Source of the DNA: an uncultured Collinsella sp.
GTDB taxonomy: Bacteria > Actinomycetota > Coriobacteriia > Coriobacteriales > Coriobacteriaceae
Length of the DNA stretch: 64,000 nucleotides
Assembly: GCA_900548255.1 (NCBI GenBank)
Contig: URKH01000002.1
Coordinates: 1-64,000 of the forward strand
Direction: 5' to 3'
Position 1 is the first letter of the stretch; every line of letters starts with the position of its first letter. Shown one piece after another: positions 18,101 to 24,605 of this stretch. The notes under the pieces are model-generated. The model searched no databases, was not told where the DNA came from, and saw only the letters and a program-made list of their open reading frames with translations. Both the position numbers and the translations under genes were made by a program.

Positions 18101-20675
18101 TGTCCGTTAGACCGCTATTTGTGAATGCCCGGATGTAGTAATCCACGCGGTACTCAAAGCGTGCGGTATAGGTATGCGGAACGGTCAGGTCCACATTGCC
18201 GGGAAGCTTGTAGCTCGGATCGCGGCTCACGCGAACATCAACCGGGGATCCATCGGCAGCCTGCTTGTTTTCATACCAACCCAGGAAACGATAGCCGTCG
18301 GGCAGCTGGCCCTCCTCGGATATAGCTTTACCGGATACGTCGAGCACCTGTACGGTATACGCGCTTGTGCCATCTTCTGCAGTCTCAACCTTAACGTCAG
18401 TTTTGCCCACACCGTCGCGCCGAGTCTGATCGTCGGTTGCATCCTGCTCATTGCCCTCAAACACCGTCATGATGTTCGACACATAGTCGGTGTACACCGG
18501 ATAAAAATCGGTAGGGCCAAGCACAGTGATCTCGGTGCCGGCAGGATAGAACGCACCGGCGTTTTTTAACTCGGCAAGCTCAGGCGAGGTGATGGCCGCG
18601 TAACCGCCATGCATCCCGGCCTCGCCACTCGGCTGCGTCGTCCAACCGATAAAGGTGGCGCTGGCAGAAAGAGTGCCGCGGTCCGCAGGGGCAGCCGGCG
18701 TTAAACCGACGCCATAGCGGTACCAGTCCGTCGACTTGTCGTGCTCCTCGCCGCTCTGCCACGCGAGCGTCTCGCCCTTGACGTTATAGAACAGTACCTG
18801 CGCCTCGTACGAAGCGATAAACAGGTCATTGCCCTTAAAACCGTCGACCCCCTTGGCATTATCGGCGGTATAGGTCGACGTATGCTCGTGTGCCTCGCTC
18901 TTCTGGACCTGCTTGCCGGCAGCCACAGCATCGGCATCGGTCTTGCCGTCAAACCAGCTGTTGTCTTGTCCAATTCGATTCACACGCACATCGGGCTCAC
19001 GGAACCAGCCCATGAAGCGATAACCGCCGTTGGCATCGGTCAAGCCCTTGGGCTTTGCGGAGGTATCCTGCCTAAACGTCACCGATGTATCGCCCTGGGC
19101 CAAGCCCTGAGCCGTTCCCGCCAGCACGGCGCTCACGGCAAAGGCATACGGGTCCGAGGTCGCCTGATCAATACCAAGTTTGGTTGCCTCGATGGTCGCG
19201 GTACCCGCACCGGGAAAATCGATCGTCGCCTTAACGCTCTGGCCATGCACGGGAATCTTCAGCTTGTAATCCATCGCCCACTCATTGGTGTGCTGGCCAC
19301 CCAGGGCATCGTCGTTGTCGGTCGAGCGCATGGTGCCGGCACAAAAATCGTAGTCGTGCTCCTCCCACAGCTCACGCGTGGTGTAGCGCTCGTCGTCCCA
19401 TGGACCATAGCTGTCGCCCTTGGTGGTACCGTCGCCGCCAAAAGAGGGGATCTTTTTCTTAGCCGCGGTACCCTGGCTGCTGCCTTTTAGGCTCACGCTC
19501 GGCTTAAAGTAGCACTCGGTGACCGTGGCATCATCCTTGTTGGCACGCGCGGCAATACCGCCCAGGTTCACATCGTTTTGAATGATGGGAATCACGGCGA
19601 TGGGATTGTACTGACGCGAGCTCAAGTCACCCGCAAAATGGCTTCGAACGAGCTCGTTGCCCTTTTCGGTTAGAATACGACCCGCCAAGCCACCCGTCCA
19701 CGCACGCGTCACGGCGACGACGCCCACATATGACGCGGCATAGCTGTAGCACTGCGCCGTCGAGAAGCAGTCGATAATCTTGGCCTCGCCCGCCATGCAG
19801 CCCACAAAACCCGAGGCGTACACGTTGTTGCCGCCCAGGGCGCCAATGGCCACGTCGTACTTATTGGTGACGTCGGTCATGCCAATCGAGCCATCGTCTT
19901 TGCGCGTAGGCGTAACGCGGCAGTACTCAATCGTCGAATTTGTAACGTAGCCGGCAAACGCCGCCATATACAGGCCCTCACCGCCGAGCGCCTGCACGCC
20001 CGAGGTCGTGTTGTTAACGGCGCGGCCACCACGTACCTCGCAGTTATAGAGGGTACAGCCGTCGAGCTCGCCGGCGATGAGACCGCCCTCAAAGCCTGCG
20101 TTGGTAATGAGGTTGAGAACATTGTTGGCGCAGGTCACGTGCAGCGTGCTCTCCATGACCATAACGTTTTCGAAACGCGTTTTGACGGCCTTGCCCACGA
20201 TAATGCCACCGCGGAAGTCCGCCCACACGTTGGCGTCCTTGACCAGGAAGTTTTTGATGGTGGCGCCGTTGGTCTCGGCAAAAAATCCCGTATCGCGCTC
20301 GGGGTCAAAAGCGTCTTTATCGTAGTTCAGGCCCTCAACGGCGTGGTTTTGACCATCGAACACGCCCTTAAACGGATGCTCCTTGTTGCCAAACGACAGA
20401 TGCTTAACGGTGTCTGCAACGATGGTTTTCATGTCGTCGCTGTCGAGCTCAATGTCGTTATCGAGATAAACGTGCCAGCCGGACGTATCGCGCTCGCGCG
20501 ACAGCGCCACACACGACAAAAAGTCAGCCTCGTTTTTGATGTGGAATTCGATTTTGGCCTCGGGCACATCCTCGGCATGCACCACCGTTGGCTGCGCCAT
20601 AACGCAGCAAAGGGCAATCGCTGCGACGGCAACCAGCCTGCTAAGCATACCCCGGTTCATATTCTTGATCTTCAT
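15189..20675 (-). CDS. Giant secreted adhesin: beta-helix, FxGW repeat modules, Cna-B-like end (1828 aa)
   Basis: The first ~34 residues form a signal peptide (ending VVHA before EDVPEAK). Residues about 100-395 are a run of short glycine-rich strands (GVFDGQNHAVEG, GGLIAGELDGCTLYNCEV) typical of right-handed beta-helix or GLUG-like folds. Residues about 480-1550 contain at least six modules with a Y.F.GW core (for example GYRFLGWYENKQ) followed by YTA.FEYRV-type strands, as in Listeria-Bacteroides/InlB repeats. The last ~130 residues (from LKIVKQTQDSW) resemble a Cna-B or SpaA-like domain. There is no LPXTG or C-terminal helix, so retention at the cell must depend on other operon products. 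Probably a host- or glycan-binding tip protein. Confidence 0.78.
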   Translation of the reverse strand: MKIKNMNRGMLSRLVAVAAIALCCVMAQPTVVHAEDVPEAKIEFHIKNEADFLSCVALSRERDTSGWHVYLDNDIELDSDDMKTIVADTVKHLSFGNKEHPFKGVFDGQNHAVEGLNYDKDAFDPERDTGFFAETNGATIKNFLVKDANVWADFRGGIIVGKAVKTRFENVMVMESTLHVTCANNVLNLITNAGFEGGLIAGELDGCTLYNCEVRGGRAVNNTTSGVQALGGEGLYMAAFAGYVTNSTIEYCRVTPTRKDDGSIGMTDVTNKYDVAIGALGGNNVYASGFVGCMAGEAKIIDCFSTAQCYSYAASYVGVVAVTRAWTGGLAGRILTEKGNELVRSHFAGDLSSRQYNPIAVIPIIQNDVNLGGIAARANKDDATVTECYFKPSVSLKGSSQGTAAKKKIPSFGGDGTTKGDSYGPWDDERYTTRELWEEHDYDFCAGTMRSTDNDDALGGQHTNEWAMDYKLKIPVHGQSVKATIDFPGAGTATIEATKLGIDQATSDPYAFAVSAVLAGTAQGLAQGDTSVTFRQDTSAKPKGLTDANGGYRFMGWFREPDVRVNRIGQDNSWFDGKTDADAVAAGKQVQKSEAHEHTSTYTADNAKGVDGFKGNDLFIASYEAQVLFYNVKGETLAWQSGEEHDKSTDWYRYGVGLTPAAPADRGTLSASATFIGWTTQPSGEAGMHGGYAAITSPELAELKNAGAFYPAGTEITVLGPTDFYPVYTDYVSNIMTVFEGNEQDATDDQTRRDGVGKTDVKVETAEDGTSAYTVQVLDVSGKAISEEGQLPDGYRFLGWYENKQAADGSPVDVRVSRDPSYKLPGNVDLTVPHTYTARFEYRVDYYIRAFTNSGLTDSKLLCSVWNKYKSPFEENVGATYVRENIVHWGAGTDDSAHVLHDDKNPADKCTTVLSDATRIVAPINAYSHNVRNDTGANTIKDMIADTDFPGAGKLSDEWKASSIKVQFSPAHDRYHFSFWTLERPDDGSWTYIENPFSSAVLTTEQYYVRAMVTTDVNFYDKDGNVKQAATRRYESSLLQQKTAEGKDPTFLYCYPHLYKDRTVNTRPYDGKDGDVNPSLTLEASPTDADMAVPGYKFLGWISTAEVQKDSDVWKYIYDVAGDSYVTSDPDKAEPYLATDESKVTQWQDAYPVYAKYDVSYTTNLHRAGFEGTDKVNVPSYNIAPVINADTNPATATVTPDVTTPVYKAGGELYKLQKVEIELPNGEIKTLPYDVEHGTCSYPVEPGGAYTFVAYYSPLAVVYHLNATDVDGKVAQQDDMLGNLNGGIPKPTYDVSTIDADTGKFNVFVGWTEAEPAPGKGYVAWSEGIRMVSASTVVKAPMELYPVYRPSLVTVQSNIDSKLANPDLVCSLGRTDSGDQISLEVKAAEEVEGTDGTKYDFVGWSRDYVNDGQYTLMTDDEKYPLEGSEPFESVTYTAVYKKTPLKVRYHDTEGNVIYTATVDPNDTSVLRGQDGNAGFVQTVKVPKMDENGNPVYDDKGEPVMEPKEVAYDPEAYSAIVAFLGERADSSLKELFLEWQWVNGDKAVAWSDFKGKPVTANMDLYPVTYKVVANDTSDDASPKNVTGQLKWLLDPNAANTIDDKSDKAPFKACFAKPFMGTQLTVHVDRVGYGLPGQTPAPVNGKYVSLYSSGSGEGSFELTNRLDYKLTGDGTQSDGNAVFDFAATHTLKIVKQTQDSWAKGKTFRFKVSRAGMDGNALEERTVEVTVSSDAQLKDGSAWYSGAIELAVPAGIYTVEEDSAWAWRYSSQIGVPGKQPGDKAQATISAASSANDATFTCTNTRVNDKWIDGSDRAHNVWSNDNVAKKED

Positions 20676-20678
20676 AGG

Positions 20679-21326
20679 CTAGTTCGCCTCCGGCCAGCCC
20701 ACGGCGTCGAGCACGTCGAGGACGGTATCGTTTGCCTGCTGATTTTTGGCCTGTACGGCCTGGACGTCGATATCGAGTTTGAATGAGCCGCCGCGCGCGG
20801 CATCGTGGTAGTCGCCCACAAATCGCAGCGAGTCCATAAGGCTTTCCGTCATGGCGCCGGGGTCGAGCATGCCGCCACGCCCGGCCAATCCACGGTAGTA
20901 GTACCACCCATCGCCGCCGTCGATCCACGGGGACCCCTCGTCCGCGTTCACATGAAACGCAACGCTGCCCGAGGCATCCGCACTCGAACCGTCGGGTGCC
21001 ACTGACGTCATGCGTAGACGAGCGCGAACGTACTCAGGCTGCGCGCCGGCGTTCTCCACGCGTACAATGCGGCTGATGTCAGAGCCCCCGGCCTTGGTGT
21101 CGGGATAGTCCCCGCGCTCGTTGGCCTCAAACGGAATCTCCTCGCCCCGCTCGTTGAGGGTGTATTCGCAGACTCGTACCTTCACGCTGCCAAACGATAG
21201 GACGTTGTTCGCCGGAACCATATCAACGGTAAAAGCCAGCGTGCCACACATGCACGCCAGGGCCAACAGCGCAATCGCGGCAAGCGCCAAGGTGCGTTTC
21301 TGATTGTCGGAAAGATTGTTGAGCAT
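20679..21326 (-). CDS. SipW-dependent-type signal peptide protein (fibre subunit)
   Basis: A 215-residue secreted protein starting MLNNLSDNQKRTLALAA, with a hydrophobic core and LAFTVDMVPANNVLSFGSV after it, the SipW-type signal layout. The mature part holds DISRIVRVENAGAQPEYVRA, the beta strand shared by this family, and GDGWYYYRGL, a motif also present in the 14615 gene product (DGFYYW). The start is uncertain: the ATG at 21324-21326 lacks a clear Shine-Dalgarno site, and a TTG four codons upstream is possible. It lies 3 bases before the giant adhesin gene and after an attenuator-like hairpin. Confidence 0.72.
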   Translation of the reverse strand: MLNNLSDNQKRTLALAAIALLALACMCGTLAFTVDMVPANNVLSFGSVKVRVCEYTLNERGEEIPFEANERGDYPDTKAGGSDISRIVRVENAGAQPEYVRARLRMTSVAPDGSSADASGSVAFHVNADEGSPWIDGGDGWYYYRGLAGRGGMLDPGAMTESLMDSLRFVGDYHDAARGGSFKLDIDVQAVQAKNQQANDTVLDVLDAVGWPEAN

Positions 21327-21345
21327 TACGTTCGCCAATCGTCGA

Positions 21346-21405
21346 TAAAAAGGGGGACCGAGATCCCAGCCCGAATATAGGGGTGGGGGCGGGCCGGGAT
21401 CTCAG
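21346..21405 (-). terminator. Attenuator-like terminator inside the SipW operon
   Basis: On the minus strand a stem of 8 plus 5 bp (gagatccc 21360-21367 with gggatctc 21396-21403; gcccg with cgggc; one mismatch) is followed by a CCCCCTTTTTA run. It lies between the first subunit gene and the four downstream genes. It should let most transcripts stop after sipW and the first subunit, so that subunit is made in excess. Confidence 0.65.
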
Positions 21406-21413
21406 TGGGGGGA

Positions 21414-22175
21414 TTAAGCCTGAGCCTGAGTCTTAGCCCATTCCTTGGCCTGCTTAAGGGCATTCTGCGCGTCAGCATTTTCACCCTGCTCGGTGCCATT
21501 CTGGCCCGCGCCAAAGATGTAGGCAAAGACCGTCATCGTGGGAGCCTGTTTCGGGTCAGTAGTCTCGACAACATCGGTGTTGTTCATGGCAGAGGGAATC
21601 GTCACGGCAGTGAAAAGCTCATCGGTATAAACGTCCTGCTCTGCTTTGTTGGCTTCGAGCTTTGCAGGCAGGTTCTCTGCGGCAGAGTTCTTGGAGTACA
21701 TAAACAGACCGCTCACGTACTGGTTGCCAGAGTTGTCAGATTGGTTGGTCTTGACTTGACCCTCAACGGGCTTCCAATTCGTATTTTTGAGCGTAAAGTA
21801 CGGGGTCTTTTCAAGGCTGGTGCCAGGCTTGACGATGGCATTCTTTACGTAAATGAATACGTATGCATCATCAGAGCCAGCCTTGATGCCGACATTGGGG
21901 TTCTTGGCCACAGTGGCGCCAGGAACCATCTTGGAGTTGGCAACCCACTGGGTCTCGAACAGGTAGGCCTTTTCAGTGTTCGGATTATCGGGGTCCGGTT
22001 TCTCGGGATCGGTCGGATCAGGCTTGTTTTCCGGGTGGCCAAAGCTACCCACCGTGAACACGTTGTCAATGTGCTCCTGCGCCGTCAGCCATGCATAGGT
22101 ACCCACACCGGCGGCCATCACCAACAGCAGCAGGGCGGCAATGATGCCGTAGCGCTTTTTCTTCTTGTTTTCCAT
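21414..22175 (-). CDS. TasA/CalY-like SipW-signal protein, likely major fibre subunit
   Basis: A 253-residue secreted protein. The N-terminus MENKKKKRYGIIAALLL and then TYAWLTAQEHIDNVFTVGSFG is the textbook SipW-type signal region. A Pro/Asp-rich linker follows (about 48-65, PENKPDPTDPEKPDPDN). A beta-sandwich-like region contains NSKMVPGATVAKNPNV and DDAYVFIYVKN, matching the family's 'PG....K.P.V.N' and 'YVFV.V' strands. GGAAG lies upstream of the ATG at 22173-22175. It is the first subunit gene after the peptidase and is placed before the attenuator, so it is probably the most abundant subunit. Confidence 0.8.
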   Translation of the reverse strand: MENKKKKRYGIIAALLLLVMAAGVGTYAWLTAQEHIDNVFTVGSFGHPENKPDPTDPEKPDPDNPNTEKAYLFETQWVANSKMVPGATVAKNPNVGIKAGSDDAYVFIYVKNAIVKPGTSLEKTPYFTLKNTNWKPVEGQVKTNQSDNSGNQYVSGLFMYSKNSAAENLPAKLEANKAEQDVYTDELFTAVTIPSAMNNTDVVETTDPKQAPTMTVFAYIFGAGQNGTEQGENADAQNALKQAKEWAKTQAQA

Positions 22176-22246
22176 CGTTCTCTTCCTTTCGAGAATCGTC
22201 TTCCCCGGCAACGGCCTTTACCGCCGCCGACACCTCTCCCCTGCCG

Positions 22247-22804
22247 CTATGAACGCCGCTCCCTCGCATGCGCGCGGGCATGCTTGCCCGCAGGCTCGTC
22301 GGGAACCACCCGATCGAGCACTATCGACGCCGCGACCAGCAGCGCCAGAACGGCCACCACAACAAGCAAACCGGGCATCGTCGTGCAATATGCGTTAACG
22401 AAGCCCAGGTAAGGGACACAAAAAGAAACGACGCCGATCACGCGTGAAAAAGGCGTCTGCTCGGCGTCGTGCATGATGGTTCCATCTGCATTTTTGTTTG
22501 CGATTCCCTGCGTGCTGATCGTCTGCGCCACAGGGTCGACCTCGTACACCTGGTGGGTCACCACGGCGCCGTCCGATCGGTAAAGAGTTGCATTGTCGCC
22601 CATGGCAATATCCGTTGGCTCAACTTGGCGAACAAACACCATGGAGCCGACGGGAAACTCGGGCTCCATAGAGCCCGAAAGCACAGCAAAGGGTGTGTAT
22701 CCAAATGCGCGAGGCACAAAAGAAACAACGGCAAGGGCTATGACAAGCGCGAACGCCAAGCTACTCAAAAGTGCAATAAATCGTTTGAGTCTACGCGCAG
22801 CCAA
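22247..22804 (-). CDS. sipW: Signal peptidase I, SipW/ER type
   Basis: A 185-residue membrane peptidase. It has an N-terminal helix (about 8-32), the catalytic Ser in AVLSGSMEPEFPVGS, GDNATLY, and a His in VVTHQVYEV where bacterial-type enzymes have Lys, which marks the SipW/archaeal/ER subclass. A C-terminal helix (about 142-166) and a basic tail follow. The start appears to be TTG at 22802-22804 behind GGGGGGA; the hydrophobic core does not support a later start. It heads the operon and should cleave the three SipW-type signals encoded downstream. Confidence 0.88.
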   Translation of the reverse strand: MAARRLKRFIALLSSLAFALVIALAVVSFVPRAFGYTPFAVLSGSMEPEFPVGSMVFVRQVEPTDIAMGDNATLYRSDGAVVTHQVYEVDPVAQTISTQGIANKNADGTIMHDAEQTPFSRVIGVVSFCVPYLGFVNAYCTTMPGLLVVVAVLALLVAASIVLDRVVPDEPAGKHARAHARERRS

Positions 22805-23215
22805 AGTGATAATTCATCCCCCCTGAGGCCCTATTCGACCCATCCAAAGGTCAGCAAGTTTCAACAGGAACCGCAAGGCGCTTGAAAAGTGAGTCCGAAA
22901 TAAGCCAATTTGGAATCTTTTCGTAATAAAAACATAGCGATGTGCTACACATTTTTCAATGTTTTGTCGCCAAATGCTACCTATTTTGGCGTAAGTGGTC
23001 ATTTATCCCCAAATTAGTCTGTTCTATCCAATATCTGTGACTAACCCCCTACGCAACTTCCCCATAGAGGGATCGATTTTTTGTGAAACTAAAATAATGG
23101 TACCCCCCCCCCACATTAAAAGAAACTACTGGAAGTGCCATTTATTTCCGACCCCCTTTTACCGGAGTTTTATGACGGCCCCATGTAGTTCGCAGCCCAT
23201 AATCCTCTGAGAACT
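22805..23215. other. AT-rich upstream region of the SipW operon, no gene seen
   Basis: About 410 bases, clearly more AT-rich than the neighbours. It must contain the sipW promoter (minus strand), but I cannot choose one -10/-35 pair with confidence. There is a run of ten C at about 23103-23112, a possible slippage site. No open frame has a credible ribosome site. Confidence 0.4.
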
Positions 23216-23224
23216 GTGTCCCAG

Positions 23225-23419
23225 AATTCCCGTCCGGAGTGGGATGCGGCTTCCGCTTGTGGCCCCGTTGGGAAACCACATCCCACTCCGATCACAAATT
23301 CCGGGTCGCACTTTCCGCCAAGACCCTCAACGGGAAACCGCATCCCATTCCAAAGGCAAATTCCGGGACACGGCTTCCGCAACCCCGCCCATCCGGAAAG
23401 CCCATCCCACTCTGGATAC
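23225..23419. repeat. Three degenerate tandem repeats of about 62-71 bp
   Basis: Units at 23225-23295, 23296-23357 and 23358-23419. Each begins AATTCC, passes through a CTTCCG or TTTCCG block and ends with a GGAAACC..CATCCCACTC-like segment. They lie in the non-coding gap between the SipW operon promoter and the flavodoxin gene. Frames crossing them look like repeat artefacts, not proteins. Confidence 0.65.
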
Positions 23420-23453
23420 ATTTGGGTATGGAATTATCAGCCACCTGCTAGGC

Positions 23454-23645
23454 CTAGGTTCTGCAACGTGGCGCCCGCCCGGCGGCGTCTTGCTGCATGA
23501 ATCCCATCGAATGGTGCGAAAAGAAGCCCGGATACGTCTGGTAGCCGTACTCCATCTGGCGATACATCCAGCGAATGCACGAGACCGCATCGTTCAAAAC
23601 CGACTTATCATCCGGATGATGGAAAAGCCCCCAGACGCTTGCCAC
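23454..23645 (-). pseudogene. Possible gene remnant or small protein (63 aa)
   Basis: A 63-codon frame from a GTG. The middle (SVLNDAVSCIRWMYRQMEYG followed by YQTYPGFFSHHSMGF) has the composition of a real globular protein, but the last ten residues (RAPRCRT) do not. It lies beyond the terminator of the flavodoxin gene and has no clear promoter. I cannot assign a family. It may be the end of an older gene lost by rearrangement at the adjacent repeats. Confidence 0.3.
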
Positions 23646-23662
23646 GGCACATCCCCGTGTTA

Positions 23663-23692
23663 AGAAAAAAGCCTCGAGAATTTCGAGGCTTT
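23663..23692 (-). terminator. Rho-independent terminator of the flavodoxin gene
   Basis: On the minus strand GCCTCGA, AATTC, TCGAGGC is followed by TTTTTTC. A compact, classical intrinsic terminator 37 bases past the stop codon. Confidence 0.85.
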
Positions 23693-23729
23693 CACGTTTG
23701 TATTATTTCGAGCGCGCGACGGCGATTGC

Positions 23730-24281
23730 CTACTCGCCCAAAACGGCCTTTTTGGCGGCTGCAGCCATGTTATCCAGATCTTCCTTGGTGGGATGGTCCT
23801 TCGCGGCAACCCAGTTGTCGAGCAGCAACTTAGCGCGGGCGTTGTCGGGATCTTGCTCGAGCATGGCCTCGTAGCGCTGCTTGACCGCGGGGCCCATCTT
23901 GCCCTGGCACATCGCCCAGCCCGCAAGCTCGGCATCCCCAGCCAAATTGGAAGTTACGCGGTCGATAATCTGCTGATAATAGCTCTGGTCGGCCCCAAAA
24001 CCGCAGGTGCCAAACAGAAAGACGCGCTTGCCGTGCAAGGCGGAGAGCAGCGCCGCGACCGAAGGCGTGCACGCGCCCTTGTCGCACCAAAAACCGACGA
24101 GCACTGTGTCGGCCGCGCAGGCGCCCTGCGCCTCGAGCGCAACCTGATCTGCATCCGCATCGTCGCTCAACGCCGCGGCATGGACAAACTCAACGCCCGC
24201 AGCCTGCAGAGCGCGCTTAATCGCGCCCGAAACCATCCTGGTATTACCGCTCTTGCTGTTAACCACCAAAGAGCACGTCAT
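23730..24281 (-). CDS. Flavodoxin family protein
   Basis: A 183-residue protein starting MTCSLVVNSKSGNTRMVSGAI. The SKSGNTR loop is the flavodoxin phosphate-binding loop for FMN. A second conserved stretch, VLVGFWCDKGACTPSV, and the FLFGTCGFGAD segment match the flavodoxin-like domain used as an electron carrier or small reductase. After about residue 135 there is an extra helical segment (KQRYEAMLEQDPDNARAKLL). Similar proteins occur beside bilirubin reductase genes in gut bacteria, but no such reductase is visible here, so I name only the fold. A GTG two codons upstream is an alternative start. A phased repeat array lies upstream. Confidence 0.75.
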   Translation of the reverse strand: MTCSLVVNSKSGNTRMVSGAIKRALQAAGVEFVHAAALSDDADADQVALEAQGACAADTVLVGFWCDKGACTPSVAALLSALHGKRVFLFGTCGFGADQSYYQQIIDRVTSNLAGDAELAGWAMCQGKMGPAVKQRYEAMLEQDPDNARAKLLLDNWVAAKDHPTKEDLDNMAAAAKKAVLGE

Positions 24282-24454
24282 AGTCACGTTGCCTCGTTTC
24301 CCCCAAAACTAAAGCCACTAATGCAATTTATTAGATGAATATCTTAGTACTAACGTGACAGATGTAAACCACCGTCTGTCGATTGGCGACGCAGACGACA
24401 TCTTTGGACAGATTTCGAACATGTATGTACTTCGGACTGAAACCGCCGCAGAAC

Positions 24455-24530
24455 GTTTCACGAATGGCCGAAAAACTGTTTCACAAAACGCCGTCAAATT
24501 GTTTCACGAAATACCGTCAAATTGTTTCAC
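24455..24530. repeat. Four GTTTCAC motifs at exactly 23-bp spacing
   Basis: GTTTCAC occurs at 24455, 24478, 24501 and 24524, each 23 bases from the next. The last two units share an 18-base block (CCGTCAAATTGTTTCACG). The surrounding gap of 24282-24605 has no gene. The array lies about 170-250 bases upstream of the flavodoxin start and just past the end of the ABC exporter genes. It looks like an operator or iteron array; the binding protein is unknown. Confidence 0.7.
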
Positions 24531-24605
24531 GCGCTGGTAGAACGCTATATAACACGATCGCTCTATGGGACAAACAAACCTGATTAATTTGCCCCACGGG
24601 CTTGC

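Noticed and set aside
23730..24281. Bilirubin-reductase operon partner
   Set aside because: The protein is flavodoxin-like and such proteins accompany that reductase in gut bacteria, but no reductase or transporter of that system is adjacent, so the specific role is not supported.
24455..24530. CRISPR-like spacing of GTTTCAC repeats
   Set aside because: The conserved core is only 7 bases with a 23-base period, there are four units, and no cas gene is present.
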